From Oxalobacteraceae bacterium (GTDB taxonomy: Bacteria > Pseudomonadota > Gammaproteobacteria > Burkholderiales > Burkholderiaceae_D), in contig JAIXXN010000060.1 in the NCBI GenBank assembly GCA_027490725.1, positions 1-64,000 of the forward strand: a DNA stretch of 64,000 nucleotides, given 5' to 3'. Shown here in pieces: positions 6,568 through 15,600 of this stretch. The notes under the pieces are model-generated. The model made no database searches, was not told the DNA's origin, and saw only the letters and a program-made list of their open reading frames with translations. Both the position numbers and the translations under genes were made by a program. Numbering within the stretch: position 1 is the first letter of the stretch; each line of letters begins with the position of its first letter.

Positions 6568-8217
6568 ATGCATTTCACCCTGGAACCGGCGCCACAGCAT
6601 CGCTTGTCACTGTACAAGACTTTGCTGTGCGTGACCTGTGCACTGCTGCTGATTGTGAATGGCTTTAGCCTGTTCCACAATCTGCAATCGCTGCGACTCG
6701 CCCAGCAATCGCTGGCGCAATCGGCGCGCGTGGCCGACCGTTTGCAGTATCTGAATGTGCTGGTACTGGAGGCCGAGAGCAGTATGCGCGGCTATTTTCT
6801 GAACGGGCGCGAGGCCACCTTGCGCGCCACCCGATCGGCCTCGGCGGAAACGGATGCCGAATTCGTCGAGTTGGAGAAGCTGCTGGCCGATAATCCCTCG
6901 CAACTGAAAAATCTGGCGCAATTGCACACGCTGGTTAGGCGCCGCTTGCGCATGATGGGGCAGGCCATCGATGTGTACCGGGACGGCGGCTTGTCCGAGA
7001 TCGTCAAGATTGCCCGTCTGAGCGATGGGCGCGCCAGCATGGATGAAATCCGCCTGCAGGTGGTGATCATGGAGCAGGAGCAGAATGAAACGCTGGCACA
7101 GCGCAGTTCGAACTTTTATCAGGAATACCTGAAAGCGATCCTGCTGGGGATGAGCATCAATGCACTGGCGATCGTCGTGCTGGTGATTTTCTACCAGCTG
7201 GTGCGGCGCAGTTTTGCCAACCGTGCGCAGGTCGAGCATGCGCTGCAGAGTGCCAACGAAACGCTGGAAACGCAGGTGCAGCAACGTACCGAACAGCTTT
7301 CCGTGCTGTCGCGTCATCTGATCAGTATTAGCGAGGAAGAAAAAATCCGTCTGTCGCGCGAGCTGCACGATGAAATGGGCGCGAATCTGACCTCGATCAG
7401 TATGGACATTGCGGCCGTGACGCAGCAGTTGCAGCAGCGCGAGCCCGAGCTGGTGGCGCAGCTCAAGCGCGCCCGTGCGACGCTGATGGAGACGGTGGAA
7501 ATGAAACGCCGTATCGTCGAGAACCTGCGCCCCAGTCTGCTTGATAATCTGGGACTGTGCGCGGCAATTGAAAGCTATTGCGACGAATTCAGCCGCGTTG
7601 CCCAGTTGCGCTGCGAGTGCGATGTTGCGCCCGGCATCGAGAAGACGGCCTGCCGCTCAGGGGAGTTGTCGATTGCGCTGTTCCGCATCGTGCAGGAAGC
7701 GCTGACCAATATCCGTAAATATGCCCATGCCCGCCATGTCAGTGTGACGCTGACACGTGACGAGCAGGGCCTGAACCTGCGTATCATCGACGATGGCATC
7801 GGCATTGCCGCCGCGAATATGGTGAAACCCATGTCACATGGCTTGCTCGGTATGCGTGAGCGTGCGCTCCTGCTGGGCGGTAGCATGAGCATACGCCGCG
7901 GCCGTAATGAGGTGGGCACCTGTATTGAAGTGCGAATACCTTTACCGCAACCAGCTAGCGTAGTGGCAAGTTCACCTGGCGATGCTGCGCCCGCTGCGCC
8001 TATGGTGCATGCCGAGGTCTTAGCCGGGACCATGGCGATGCGTCAGGGGGATGTGGCACCGTACGCGGAAGCCCGGGGCGCCATCGAGCCCAGCCCCGCG
8101 CTGCTGACCGTACTTAATAGCACGCCACCTCCTCCAGCAGACGGTCATACTCGGTCTTCGCCACCTTGTAGCACTCACCCGCATACCGCTCCAGACCTGC
8201 GCGATCCAGTACAGTGA
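6568..8217 (+). CDS. CHASE3-type sensor histidine kinase (NarL-system family)
   Basis: 549 residues. A transmembrane helix (about 17-37), a periplasmic CHASE3-like region (about 45-188, with MRGYFLNGRE), a second helix (189-211), a coiled coil, then a HisKA_3 dimerisation domain with phospho-acceptor H267 in RLSRELHDEMGANL, and a HATPase domain with NIRKYAHA, DDGIGI and HGLLGMRERA. The last 70 residues are a low-complexity Pro/Ala tail. ATG 6568 is preceded by AAGGA. The stimulus is unknown. The tail-coding end overlaps the opposing Crp-like gene by 104 bp. Confidence 0.92.
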   Translation: MHFTLEPAPQHRLSLYKTLLCVTCALLLIVNGFSLFHNLQSLRLAQQSLAQSARVADRLQYLNVLVLEAESSMRGYFLNGREATLRATRSASAETDAEFVELEKLLADNPSQLKNLAQLHTLVRRRLRMMGQAIDVYRDGGLSEIVKIARLSDGRASMDEIRLQVVIMEQEQNETLAQRSSNFYQEYLKAILLGMSINALAIVVLVIFYQLVRRSFANRAQVEHALQSANETLETQVQQRTEQLSVLSRHLISISEEEKIRLSRELHDEMGANLTSISMDIAAVTQQLQQREPELVAQLKRARATLMETVEMKRRIVENLRPSLLDNLGLCAAIESYCDEFSRVAQLRCECDVAPGIEKTACRSGELSIALFRIVQEALTNIRKYAHARHVSVTLTRDEQGLNLRIIDDGIGIAAANMVKPMSHGLLGMRERALLLGGSMSIRRGRNEVGTCIEVRIPLPQPASVVASSPGDAAPAAPMVHAEVLAGTMAMRQGDVAPYAEARGAIEPSPALLTVLNSTPPPPADGHTRSSPPCSTHPHTAPDLRDPVQ

Positions 8218-8986
8218 TGGTGCCGCGCCGGTAGGCAATCCAGCCCTGTTCCTGTAATTTGCCGGCGGCGGCGGTGATACTTTCCCGTCGCACGCCCAGC
8301 ATCACCGCGATCATTTCCTGGGTCACTTTGAGAATATTGTCGGGTGAGCGATCTAGCCGTTCCAGCAACCAGCGGCACAGTTTCTGCTCGATCGAACTAT
8401 GGCGACCACCCACGGCATTCTGTGCCATCTGGGCGAACAGGGCGGTGTTATAGCGCATCAGCAGGGCAGGTAAGGCACCACCCATATGAAACACGGCGCG
8501 CAGGTGGCGCGCATGCATGCGCAAGCCATAACCAGCGGCCTGCACGATGGCGCTGCAGATGGCCCGCTCACCCGCGAACAGTGAGACGCCGACCACCCCT
8601 TCGCGTCCGGCTACGGCGATTTCCGTCGTCGCGCCATTTTCCATCACATACAGCAGCGAGACGATGGCGCTGGTGGGAAAATAGACGTAGTCCATGGCAG
8701 CGCCATATTCGAACAATTCCTTGCCCGCTGGCAGACTGACCAGTTCCAGTTGTGGCAGCAGGGCTTCCAGTGCCGAGGCTGGCAAGGCAGCCAGTATGTC
8801 ATTCTGGCGCGCGCCGCTGGGGCTGATGGTGGTCGGCAGCATGGCGCGGGCCGCGCCCGGGTAGGCGCGCGTGGTGGGGCGGGCACTCGCGCAGCCAGCG
8901 CCAGTGCACAGTGAACGGGCAGTCGGGAGGGCAGCACTGGCCGGGCGGCAGGTCGCCGGGGACGGGCTGGTTAGGGTATCGATCAT
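8114..8986 (-). CDS. Crp/Fnr-family transcriptional regulator
   Basis: 290 residues. The cyclic-nucleotide-binding-like jelly roll spans about 60-180 (LPAGKELFEYGAAMDYVYFPTSAIVSL) and the winged helix about 200-270 (KVTQEMIAVMLGVRRESITAAAGKLQ). No Fnr-type N-terminal cysteines and no clear cAMP pocket are seen; the sensor half resembles the subgroup with YFPxSAIVSL in Burkholderiales, of unknown ligand. The first 50 residues are Ala/Thr/Pro-rich and unlike the family, but the first ATG has a good GAGGAA; an ATG at residue 49 is the alternative. It converges on, and overlaps, the histidine kinase gene. Confidence 0.9.
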   Translation of the reverse strand: MIDTLTSPSPATCRPASAALPTARSLCTGAGCASARPTTRAYPGAARAMLPTTISPSGARQNDILAALPASALEALLPQLELVSLPAGKELFEYGAAMDYVYFPTSAIVSLLYVMENGATTEIAVAGREGVVGVSLFAGERAICSAIVQAAGYGLRMHARHLRAVFHMGGALPALLMRYNTALFAQMAQNAVGGRHSSIEQKLCRWLLERLDRSPDNILKVTQEMIAVMLGVRRESITAAAGKLQEQGWIAYRRGTITVLDRAGLERYAGECYKVAKTEYDRLLEEVACY

Positions 8987-9342
8987 CTTGTTCCTCGCAG
9001 TCTGTCAAAACAAACACAGCATTGCTGCGCTTTCGTGTTGTCACTACTGTAAGGCTAGGCCGGTGCCCCGAACATAAGCCGGACAGACGCTGGGCTGTAG
9101 TCCGTTGCTGCACAGTTTTGTAGTCCTGGTCCTACGCGGACGCTGGGTTTTGCTGCCAGCCGGGGGCATAATGCCTGTAGCAGCGGCGCGCAAGTGGCGC
9201 TCGTCGTGGCGGTTTTCCCAACATTTTTAGGCTTTTTTGTGAGAAACCTGGCGCCAGCGATAATTTGTGATAATTTCCTCGTGGCAATTTAAGCGCGCTC
9301 GGCTACACTAGTAAACGTGCACATTGATAACAGGAGCGGATC
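8987..9342. other. Divergent intergenic region between the Crp-like gene and pilE
   Basis: 356 bp with no plausible gene. The pilE side holds a TACACT -10 candidate (9304-9309) with a weak GTGGCA at 17 bp, a T-rich stretch (9225-9239) and two copies of GATAATTT spaced 10 bp apart (9259-9266, 9269-9276). No sigma54 (TGGCAC-N5-TTGC) or Fnr-type site was found. Confidence 0.5.
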
Positions 9343-9768
9343 ATGAAAAACCGCCAGCAAGGCTTTACTCTGATCGAGATCATGATCGCGGTGGCGATCG
9401 TCGGGATACTCATGGCGTTTGCGATTCCGTCCTACGCCGAGTATGTGGTGCGTGGCCGTCTTAGTGAAGCGTTTACGGCGCTGGGCGGAGCCCAGCCGGC
9501 AGCCGAGCAGTACTGGGCGAACAACCGCAGTTACGCGGGGTTTGACGGCGCCGCCGCGTTTCCCGCCAATACCCCGAATTTCAGCTACGCGCTGACCACC
9601 GCCACCGCCTCGGCGTACACCATCACGGCCACCGGCAGCGGCAAGATGGACGGTTTCGTCTACACCATCGATCAGAATGGCACCCATGCAACCACCGGCA
9701 GCCCGACGGGCTGGGGCACCAATGCCGCGTGCTGGGTCGATCACAAAGGTGGAGCATGTTCCAACTAA
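9343..9768 (+). CDS. pilE: Type IV pilin, PilE-like
   Basis: 141 residues with a class III leader MKNRQQG cut before FTLIEIMIAVAIVGILMAF, the N-methylated first Phe and Glu5 of pilins, and the hydrophobic stem helix. The globular part ends with a cysteine pair (CWVDHKGGAC) that would form the D-region disulfide loop. It has AGGAG at 9332-9336 and starts the pilus operon; fimT overlaps its end by 13 bases. Whether it is the main pilin or a minor pilin cannot be settled from this locus; its position ahead of the pseudopilin genes suits the PilE-type minor pilins of Pseudomonas-like clusters. Confidence 0.9.
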   Translation: MKNRQQGFTLIEIMIAVAIVGILMAFAIPSYAEYVVRGRLSEAFTALGGAQPAAEQYWANNRSYAGFDGAAAFPANTPNFSYALTTATASAYTITATGSGKMDGFVYTIDQNGTHATTGSPTGWGTNAACWVDHKGGACSN

Positions 9769-10394
9769 GGCCAGCCCAGCCGCGCATGCGCGGACTGACT
9801 CTGCTCGAACTGCTGATCACCCTGTCGATCTTCGGTTTCCTGCTGGCGGTTGGGATTCCCAACGCCAGCAACTGGCTGCTGGCCAATCGCGCCCGCAGCG
9901 CCAGCGAGTTCTACGGGGAAGGCTATGCCATGGCGCGCCGGCAGGCAGTGCTGCATAACAGTTTCAGCCGGATTACGCTGAGCCCGAACACTAGTAGTGG
10001 CCAGATGAACTGGCAGGTTGATCTGTGTTTTGTCTCGGCCACCAGCCAGTGCGGCGCGGCCGAAGCGGGCTGGTCGACAGTGGACGCCGCCGCCACCAAT
10101 GATCCGGAAGGGGCGGCCGGCTTTAAATCCGTGCTGCGCCTGGCCGATGCCTTGCCCAGTTCGGAAATCCTGCTACCGAGCACCTCGCCGGAAGGGAGTT
10201 CTCAAGTGTATTTCACACCGATGGGCTGGGTGGATACCCGCTTTGCCGAGCGCATGACTCAGTTACGTCTCGATCCGGCCAGCCGCTACAGCACTGAAGT
10301 GCCGAGTGTGGCACTGGTGCTGACACTGGCCGGCATGGCCATCAAGTGTCAACCCTCGCTGCCTGCCAGTGATAGCCGCGCCTGTCCACCATGA
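9756..10394 (+). CDS. fimT: GspH/FimT-family pseudopilin
   Basis: 212 residues with a prepilin cleavage site RMRG/LTLLELLITLSIFGFLLAVG, followed by a GspH-like beta domain (SSGQMNWQVDLCFV). FimT-type pseudopilins are minor pilus or initiation-complex components; some bind DNA for uptake. The start at ATG 9756 has GGTGG upstream and overlaps pilE; a GTG at 9729 is a less likely alternative. The end overlaps pilV by four bases (ATGA), pointing to translational coupling. Confidence 0.88.
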   Translation: MFQLRPAQPRMRGLTLLELLITLSIFGFLLAVGIPNASNWLLANRARSASEFYGEGYAMARRQAVLHNSFSRITLSPNTSSGQMNWQVDLCFVSATSQCGAAEAGWSTVDAAATNDPEGAAGFKSVLRLADALPSSEILLPSTSPEGSSQVYFTPMGWVDTRFAERMTQLRLDPASRYSTEVPSVALVLTLAGMAIKCQPSLPASDSRACPP

Positions 10395-10825
10395 AACAGC
10401 GACCATTGACGATGCGGCGTGCCGCACGGCGCCAGAGCGGTATCGCACTGCTGGAAGCCTTGTTGGCGATTGTGATCCTCGGTATCGGCCTGCTCGGCAC
10501 CATCGGCTTGCAGGCACGTGCCTATTCGGCGCTGTCCGACGCCAGTCAGCGTGCCGAAGCCACCATGGCCAGCGAAAAGCTGCTCGGCGTGATGAATGCC
10601 GATCTGGCCAATGTATTCAATTACGGCATGGAGGAGGGCGAGCAGGCGAGCGCTGCGCTGCAGCCGTGGGCAGAAGAAACCCAGCGCTATATTCCTGGTG
10701 CCTTGCTGGCAGTGCAAGTGACGCCCGAGGCGCGCCGGGTACGGGTGGATATTTCCATCCGCTGGCAACGCAAGGCCGGCGACGATATGAATTTGCATCA
10801 GGTGACTTCCTATATTGCGAACTGA
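10391..10825 (+). CDS. pilV: Type IV pilus modification protein PilV
   Basis: 144 residues with the prepilin site RQSG/IALLEALLAIVILGIGLLG and the short C-terminal domain typical of PilV (ending VRVDISIRWQRKAGD). PilV is one of the minor pilins that form the priming complex with PilW, PilX and PilE and link PilY1 to the pilus tip. It starts inside the fimT stop and ends one base before the pilW ATG. Confidence 0.92.
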   Translation: MKQRPLTMRRAARRQSGIALLEALLAIVILGIGLLGTIGLQARAYSALSDASQRAEATMASEKLLGVMNADLANVFNYGMEEGEQASAALQPWAEETQRYIPGALLAVQVTPEARRVRVDISIRWQRKAGDDMNLHQVTSYIAN

Positions 10826-10826
10826 T

Positions 10827-12017
10827 ATGGCACTTACTCTCCCAGGTATCCGGCGCGTCCGCGGTTTTTCGTTGGTCGAACTGATGGTTAGCGTGGTGAT
10901 CGGCCTGCTAGCGCTGCTGTTCGCCACCCGGCTGATCATTAGTGGCGAACTCAATAAGGAGGCTGCCGTGGGCGGCTCCGACAGTATGCAGAACGGCATG
11001 CTGGCACTGTATTCGCTGTCGAATGATGCGGGCGAGTCCGGCTGGGGCATCAATGATCCGATGCTGGCCGGCTGCGATACCGTCATGACCGATGCCAGTG
11101 GTTATGCCTTGCCGAGCGTGAGCCGCGCTGGTGTCGATATCACGCCACTGGCCGCAGTAGTGATCCAGTCGAATGGCAGCGATCCCGATGTGATTGCCTT
11201 CAATAGCGGATCGTCCCAGAGTGGCAATGGCTCGGCGCGGCTGTTTGCCGATTATCTAGGCGGTAACCTGTTCACCATCGATAGCCGTAATCCCTACACC
11301 TTCCTGGTCGGCGATGTGCTGGTCATCGCGCCGCTGACGCCCGGCAGCGGCCAGTGTTCGCTGGTCCAGCTGTCCGGCTTCGGTGCGGCCCCTAACAATA
11401 CTCTGCTGTTCAATAGCGGCACCGGCTTCCGCTTCAATGCGGCGGGCGGGCTGGCCAATGTGTACCGTCAGAACGTCAGCTATATCTACAACCTCGGCCC
11501 GGCCACCCAGCTGCATTTCCATACCTGGTCGGTGGCGAATGGTGTGCTGCGCCTGCGCGCGGCCGAATTGCCGGGTGCCGAGCTGGCAGCGGTGTCGGTG
11601 ACGGATAACGTGGTCAGCATCAAAGGCCAGTATGGTTTCGATACGCGGGTAGTGGCCGGCGCCTATGATCCGAATCCGGGCGCCAACGGCATGCAGATTA
11701 GCACCTGGAGTTCCAGCATGATCGATGCCGATGGCGACGGCGTGGTGGGCAGCCCCGGCGATTATCAGCGGGTGGCGGCGGTGCGGCTGGCCGTGGTGGC
11801 GCGCAGTAAAACTGTGGAAAAACCCAACGCAGCAGGGCAGTGCAGTGCCACCACCGAACTGCCGACTGTGTTTGCCGGCGCCGCACCGGCCACGGTGGCT
11901 GCCGCACCGGTGCAAGTGAATGTGGCGGTGGCGGACGATCCGGTGGCGTGGCAATGCTATCGCTACCGGGTGTTCGAGAACATCGTGCCGATTCGTAATG
12001 CGCAGTGGAGGCCATGA
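10827..12017 (+). CDS. pilW: Type IV pilus assembly protein PilW
   Basis: 396 residues. Prepilin site RVRG/FSLVELMVSVVIGLLALLF, then a long extracellular beta domain as in other PilW proteins. Near residue 300 there is a loop DADGDGVVGSPGD that fits an EF-hand or dockerin-like calcium site. ATG 10827 is one base after the pilV stop and has no clear ribosome site, so translation is probably coupled; an in-frame TTG lies 12 bases upstream. The stop overlaps the start of pilX. Confidence 0.92.
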   Translation: MALTLPGIRRVRGFSLVELMVSVVIGLLALLFATRLIISGELNKEAAVGGSDSMQNGMLALYSLSNDAGESGWGINDPMLAGCDTVMTDASGYALPSVSRAGVDITPLAAVVIQSNGSDPDVIAFNSGSSQSGNGSARLFADYLGGNLFTIDSRNPYTFLVGDVLVIAPLTPGSGQCSLVQLSGFGAAPNNTLLFNSGTGFRFNAAGGLANVYRQNVSYIYNLGPATQLHFHTWSVANGVLRLRAAELPGAELAAVSVTDNVVSIKGQYGFDTRVVAGAYDPNPGANGMQISTWSSSMIDADGDGVVGSPGDYQRVAAVRLAVVARSKTVEKPNAAGQCSATTELPTVFAGAAPATVAAAPVQVNVAVADDPVAWQCYRYRVFENIVPIRNAQWRP

Positions 12018-12601
12018 TGCGGATCCATTCACGACAGCCGCAGCGCGGGATTGCCTTGCCGGTGATGCTGATCATGCTGACAGTCATGCTGGTCAGCAGC
12101 ATCTACCTGCTCAAGTCGAGCACCTCGACCACGCTGACGACCGCCAATCTGGCCTACGAGTCGGCGCTCAGCAAGGCCGCCGATCTGGGCGTGCACACCG
12201 GCTTTGCCTTTCTGCGCGATATCCCGAATAGCGCGCTGCTGGAAGCGAATCAGCCCGGTAATGCCTATGTGGCGACCATGGCGCCCACCTGGACTGTCAG
12301 TACGCCGGCTTTCTGGACCGGTTCGGTGACGCTGCCGGCCGATGCGTCGGGCAACCGGGTCGAGTACGTGATCCACCGGCTGTGCGACTTTGCCGGCCCG
12401 TATAACGCCGTGAATAACCGCTGCCAGCTGACCTCGGCACGACCGAATTCCAAGACCAGCCAGCCCTATGGCAGAAGTGGCCGGTCCGACAGTCCCAACT
12501 ACCTCGATCAGCCACAGCTGCATTACGTGGTGACAGCGCGCATCGCTGGCGCCCGTGGCGGCAATGTGGTGGCGCAAGCCGTGGTCATGAAAGGGCCTTG
12601 A
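12017..12601 (+). CDS. pilX: Type IV pilus assembly protein PilX
   Basis: 194 residues. Class III leader ending QRG, then IALPVMLIMLTVMLVSSIYLL. As in other PilX proteins, the usual Glu5 is missing (Val here), which suits a protein that caps the tip complex instead of packing in the fibre. The start is taken at ATG 12017, six bases after GGAG; ATG 12014 and GTG 12005 are alternatives. It lies between pilW and pilY1, the standard order of the cluster. Confidence 0.88.
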   Translation: MRIHSRQPQRGIALPVMLIMLTVMLVSSIYLLKSSTSTTLTTANLAYESALSKAADLGVHTGFAFLRDIPNSALLEANQPGNAYVATMAPTWTVSTPAFWTGSVTLPADASGNRVEYVIHRLCDFAGPYNAVNNRCQLTSARPNSKTSQPYGRSGRSDSPNYLDQPQLHYVVTARIAGARGGNVVAQAVVMKGP

Positions 12602-12627
12602 GCCCGCTACTCTGGATGGAAACCATG

Positions 12628-15600
12628 ATGAACAAGCTCCGCATCCCGCTGGCCGGTGCCGCATTGGTGCTGCTGACCTGGCTGCCGCAAGCGGCGCAAG
12701 CAGGCCTGACCCAGATCGCGCAGGTGCCGCTGCTGAATATCTCCGGTACCGGTACCGTGAAACCGAATCTGATGCTGCTGTTCGATAATTCCGGCTCGAT
12801 GGACCAGACCTATACGCCGGACTATGTGAACGATAATCTGTGCCGCAGTGGTGCAACGCTGCAGGCTGGCGTGACGGCGTGCACGGTCGGTCATCCGCCA
12901 TTCATGAGTCCGGACTTCAACAAGCAGTACTACAATCCGGCCATCCGGTATGGCGTGCCGATCAAGGCCGACGGCAGTTACTACCCCGAGCAGAACGCTG
13001 CCAATACCAGCAACTGGACCTCGGTCAGTGGCGATGGTTTTGGCGCACGCAAGGCTGACCTGTACGGTAATACCGTTACCGCCAACCTGAATCTGGTGAG
13101 CGGCTTTCCCGATCTGAAGTGGTGTTCCGGCGGCAGTTGCCAGTTCAATACGGCCAGCTACACCTATCCCGATGCCACCTATCAGACGGCGACGGTGTAC
13201 ACCACCGGTCCGTATTACTACACCATCGGGGTGGGGCAATTCTGTACCGACGACACCATGAAAACCTGCAAGTCGACGGCGGTGGGCGCCACCGCGCCGA
13301 CCGGCTATCCGGTGCCGGTCAAGGTGCGCTGGTGCAGCGATCGGCTGCTGACCCAGTGTCAGGGCAAGCGGGTGGGCAGCTTTATCTATCCGGCCTATTC
13401 GACGCCGACCGGCGCGACCGCATCCTATGGCACCATCGCCATCGGCGCGTCGGCCACCGCCAGCTCGCTGAGCATCAGCAGTGTGGTGGTGAATGGCAGC
13501 ACCACTATAACCAATGCCACGGTGACCGCCGCCACCGGCACGAATAGCCTGATCAAACAGCAGACCATGGCCAGCGCGCTGGCGGCAAATATCATCGCCA
13601 CCTCGGTCAATCTGGGGGCCGGGTCGAGCAAGCTGTATTACGCCTGCGTGCGCTCGCCAACGGGGCAGGCCAGCGTGCCGGCCTGCAGCAGTTTCGGCAT
13701 CACGCTGAGCGCGGAAAATGTCGTGGCGGTGCTGCCGGTGAGTTGTACCGGTAGTGTCAGTGTGGCCAACTGCCAGCCGTTCACGGATAGCTCGCGCGCT
13801 GGCTGGGGGCTGGCGGTGACGGCACCGTCAGTGGTCACTACGCCGTACGCGCCCGGTAAAGCGGTGATGACTTTCAGCGGCAGCAGCACCTCGGCTTCGC
13901 TCACGGCGATCCTGAAAAACCTCAGCTATGCAGGCACAACCCTGATCGGTTCATCGTCGTTCAGCAGCCCAGCCTATCTGAGTCTGGGCAAGGGCCGCTC
14001 GCCGAGCCAGATTGCCAGCGCCGTGGTGGCAGCCATCGGCACGGGGGGCAGCATCAAGGCCTATCTGGGCAATAGCAGTAACTGCCCGAGCGGCTATACC
14101 AGCAGCAGCGTATGTCTGGTGAACTGGGCGGCGGTCGATAATAGCGCCACCCTGAGCGCCTTTAGCATGGACAATCAGGGCGGCATCAGCTGGAGCCGCT
14201 CCGCCACCAGTGGCTATGCGGCGGCCGTGAATGACGCGATTGCCGTCTCGACCAGCGCCCTGTCTGCCGGTTCCGGTGCGCCGAATCCGTTTGTGCGGGT
14301 GAATATCGTCAGTGGCCAGACTTACCCGAAAGGTGTCGATCGCAGCGATTGCGCCGGCGCCAGTAGCTGCAGCTATGCCGAGGAGATGACCAACTTCGCC
14401 AACTGGTATGTGTATTACAAGAGCCGGCTGCAAATGATGAAAACCTCGGTGGGGATCGCGTTTTCGGCGATTACCGCCAACTACAAGGTCGGCTATGTGA
14501 AGCTGTCGAATGCCGGCGCTGGCGCAGCCATCGATCTGAAGCCGGCCGACTTTGCCGGTACCGCCCGGGCCAGCTGGTACACCACGCTGTACAACACCAC
14601 TACCTCGGGCTCGACGCCGATCCGCACAGCGATGGATAACGTCGGGCGCATGTTCGGTAATCTGTCGCCGTATAACTACGCCAGCGGGCTGGAAGTAGTG
14701 CAGTATCCGTGTCAGCAGAATTTCATGATCCTGACTACCGACGGCTACTGGAACGGCAGTTCAACGGCCAATGTCAGCAATAACGACAATGTCGATAATC
14801 CGGCGCGCTTCTGCACGCTGGCACGCGGTTGCGTGGACGGGCGGGCACAGACCCAGCCCTCGATTTCCGACGTGGCGCTGCACTGGTACAACGGCGGCTC
14901 CAGCACCGGCACGGTGTCCTTGCGGCCTGCGCTGGAACCGGATATGACCAAACCCGGTTCGGTGCCGGCTGCCAGTGGCGAGAATACCCACCTGCACATG
15001 AATACCTACACGCTGGGACTGGGCGTGGACGGGGTGATGACGTATGAACCGAATTACGACAGCGCGCCGAAATCCACTGGTGACTTCTACAAGCTGATTA
15101 CCGGCGCCACCAGTGGCTGTCCATGGAATAGCAACGGTGCCTATGTCTGGCCCGATCCCGATACCGGCAACGGCGCCAGTACGGTGCAGGAGCGCGTCGA
15201 TGACCTGTGGCACGCCGCCATCAACGGTCATGGCAAATATTTCAGTGCGCAGGATCCGAAGGATGTGGTGAGTGGCCTGAGTGAAGCGCTGTCGAATATG
15301 CAGGTGCATGTCGGGGCAGCGGCTGCGGCGGCGACCTCGACGCCGAATATTACGCTCACCGATAACGACATCTTCTCGGATACCTTCACCACCGTGAAGT
15401 GGTTTGGCGAACTGTCGGACCGCAAGATCGACAGTACCGACGGGAGTGTTTCGAGCACCGTGACCTGGACCACCAGTGACACGCTGGGTAAGAAGGTGGC
15501 GGCCAGCAGCGACACCCGCAGCATCTATATGTACAACACCAGCGGCAGCAATGGCGGCACGCCCGATGAATTCCGCTTCGCGAATATGAAAGGACCCGCT

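Noticed and set aside
9001..9012. TTGACA on the minus strand just before the Crp-like gene as a -35 box
   Set aside because: It lies about 20 bp from the start codon, leaving no room for a -10 and a ribosome site.
9124..9342. Sigma54 promoter for pilE
   Set aside because: TGGC and GC-like pieces exist but none with the needed TGGC-N8-TGC spacing.
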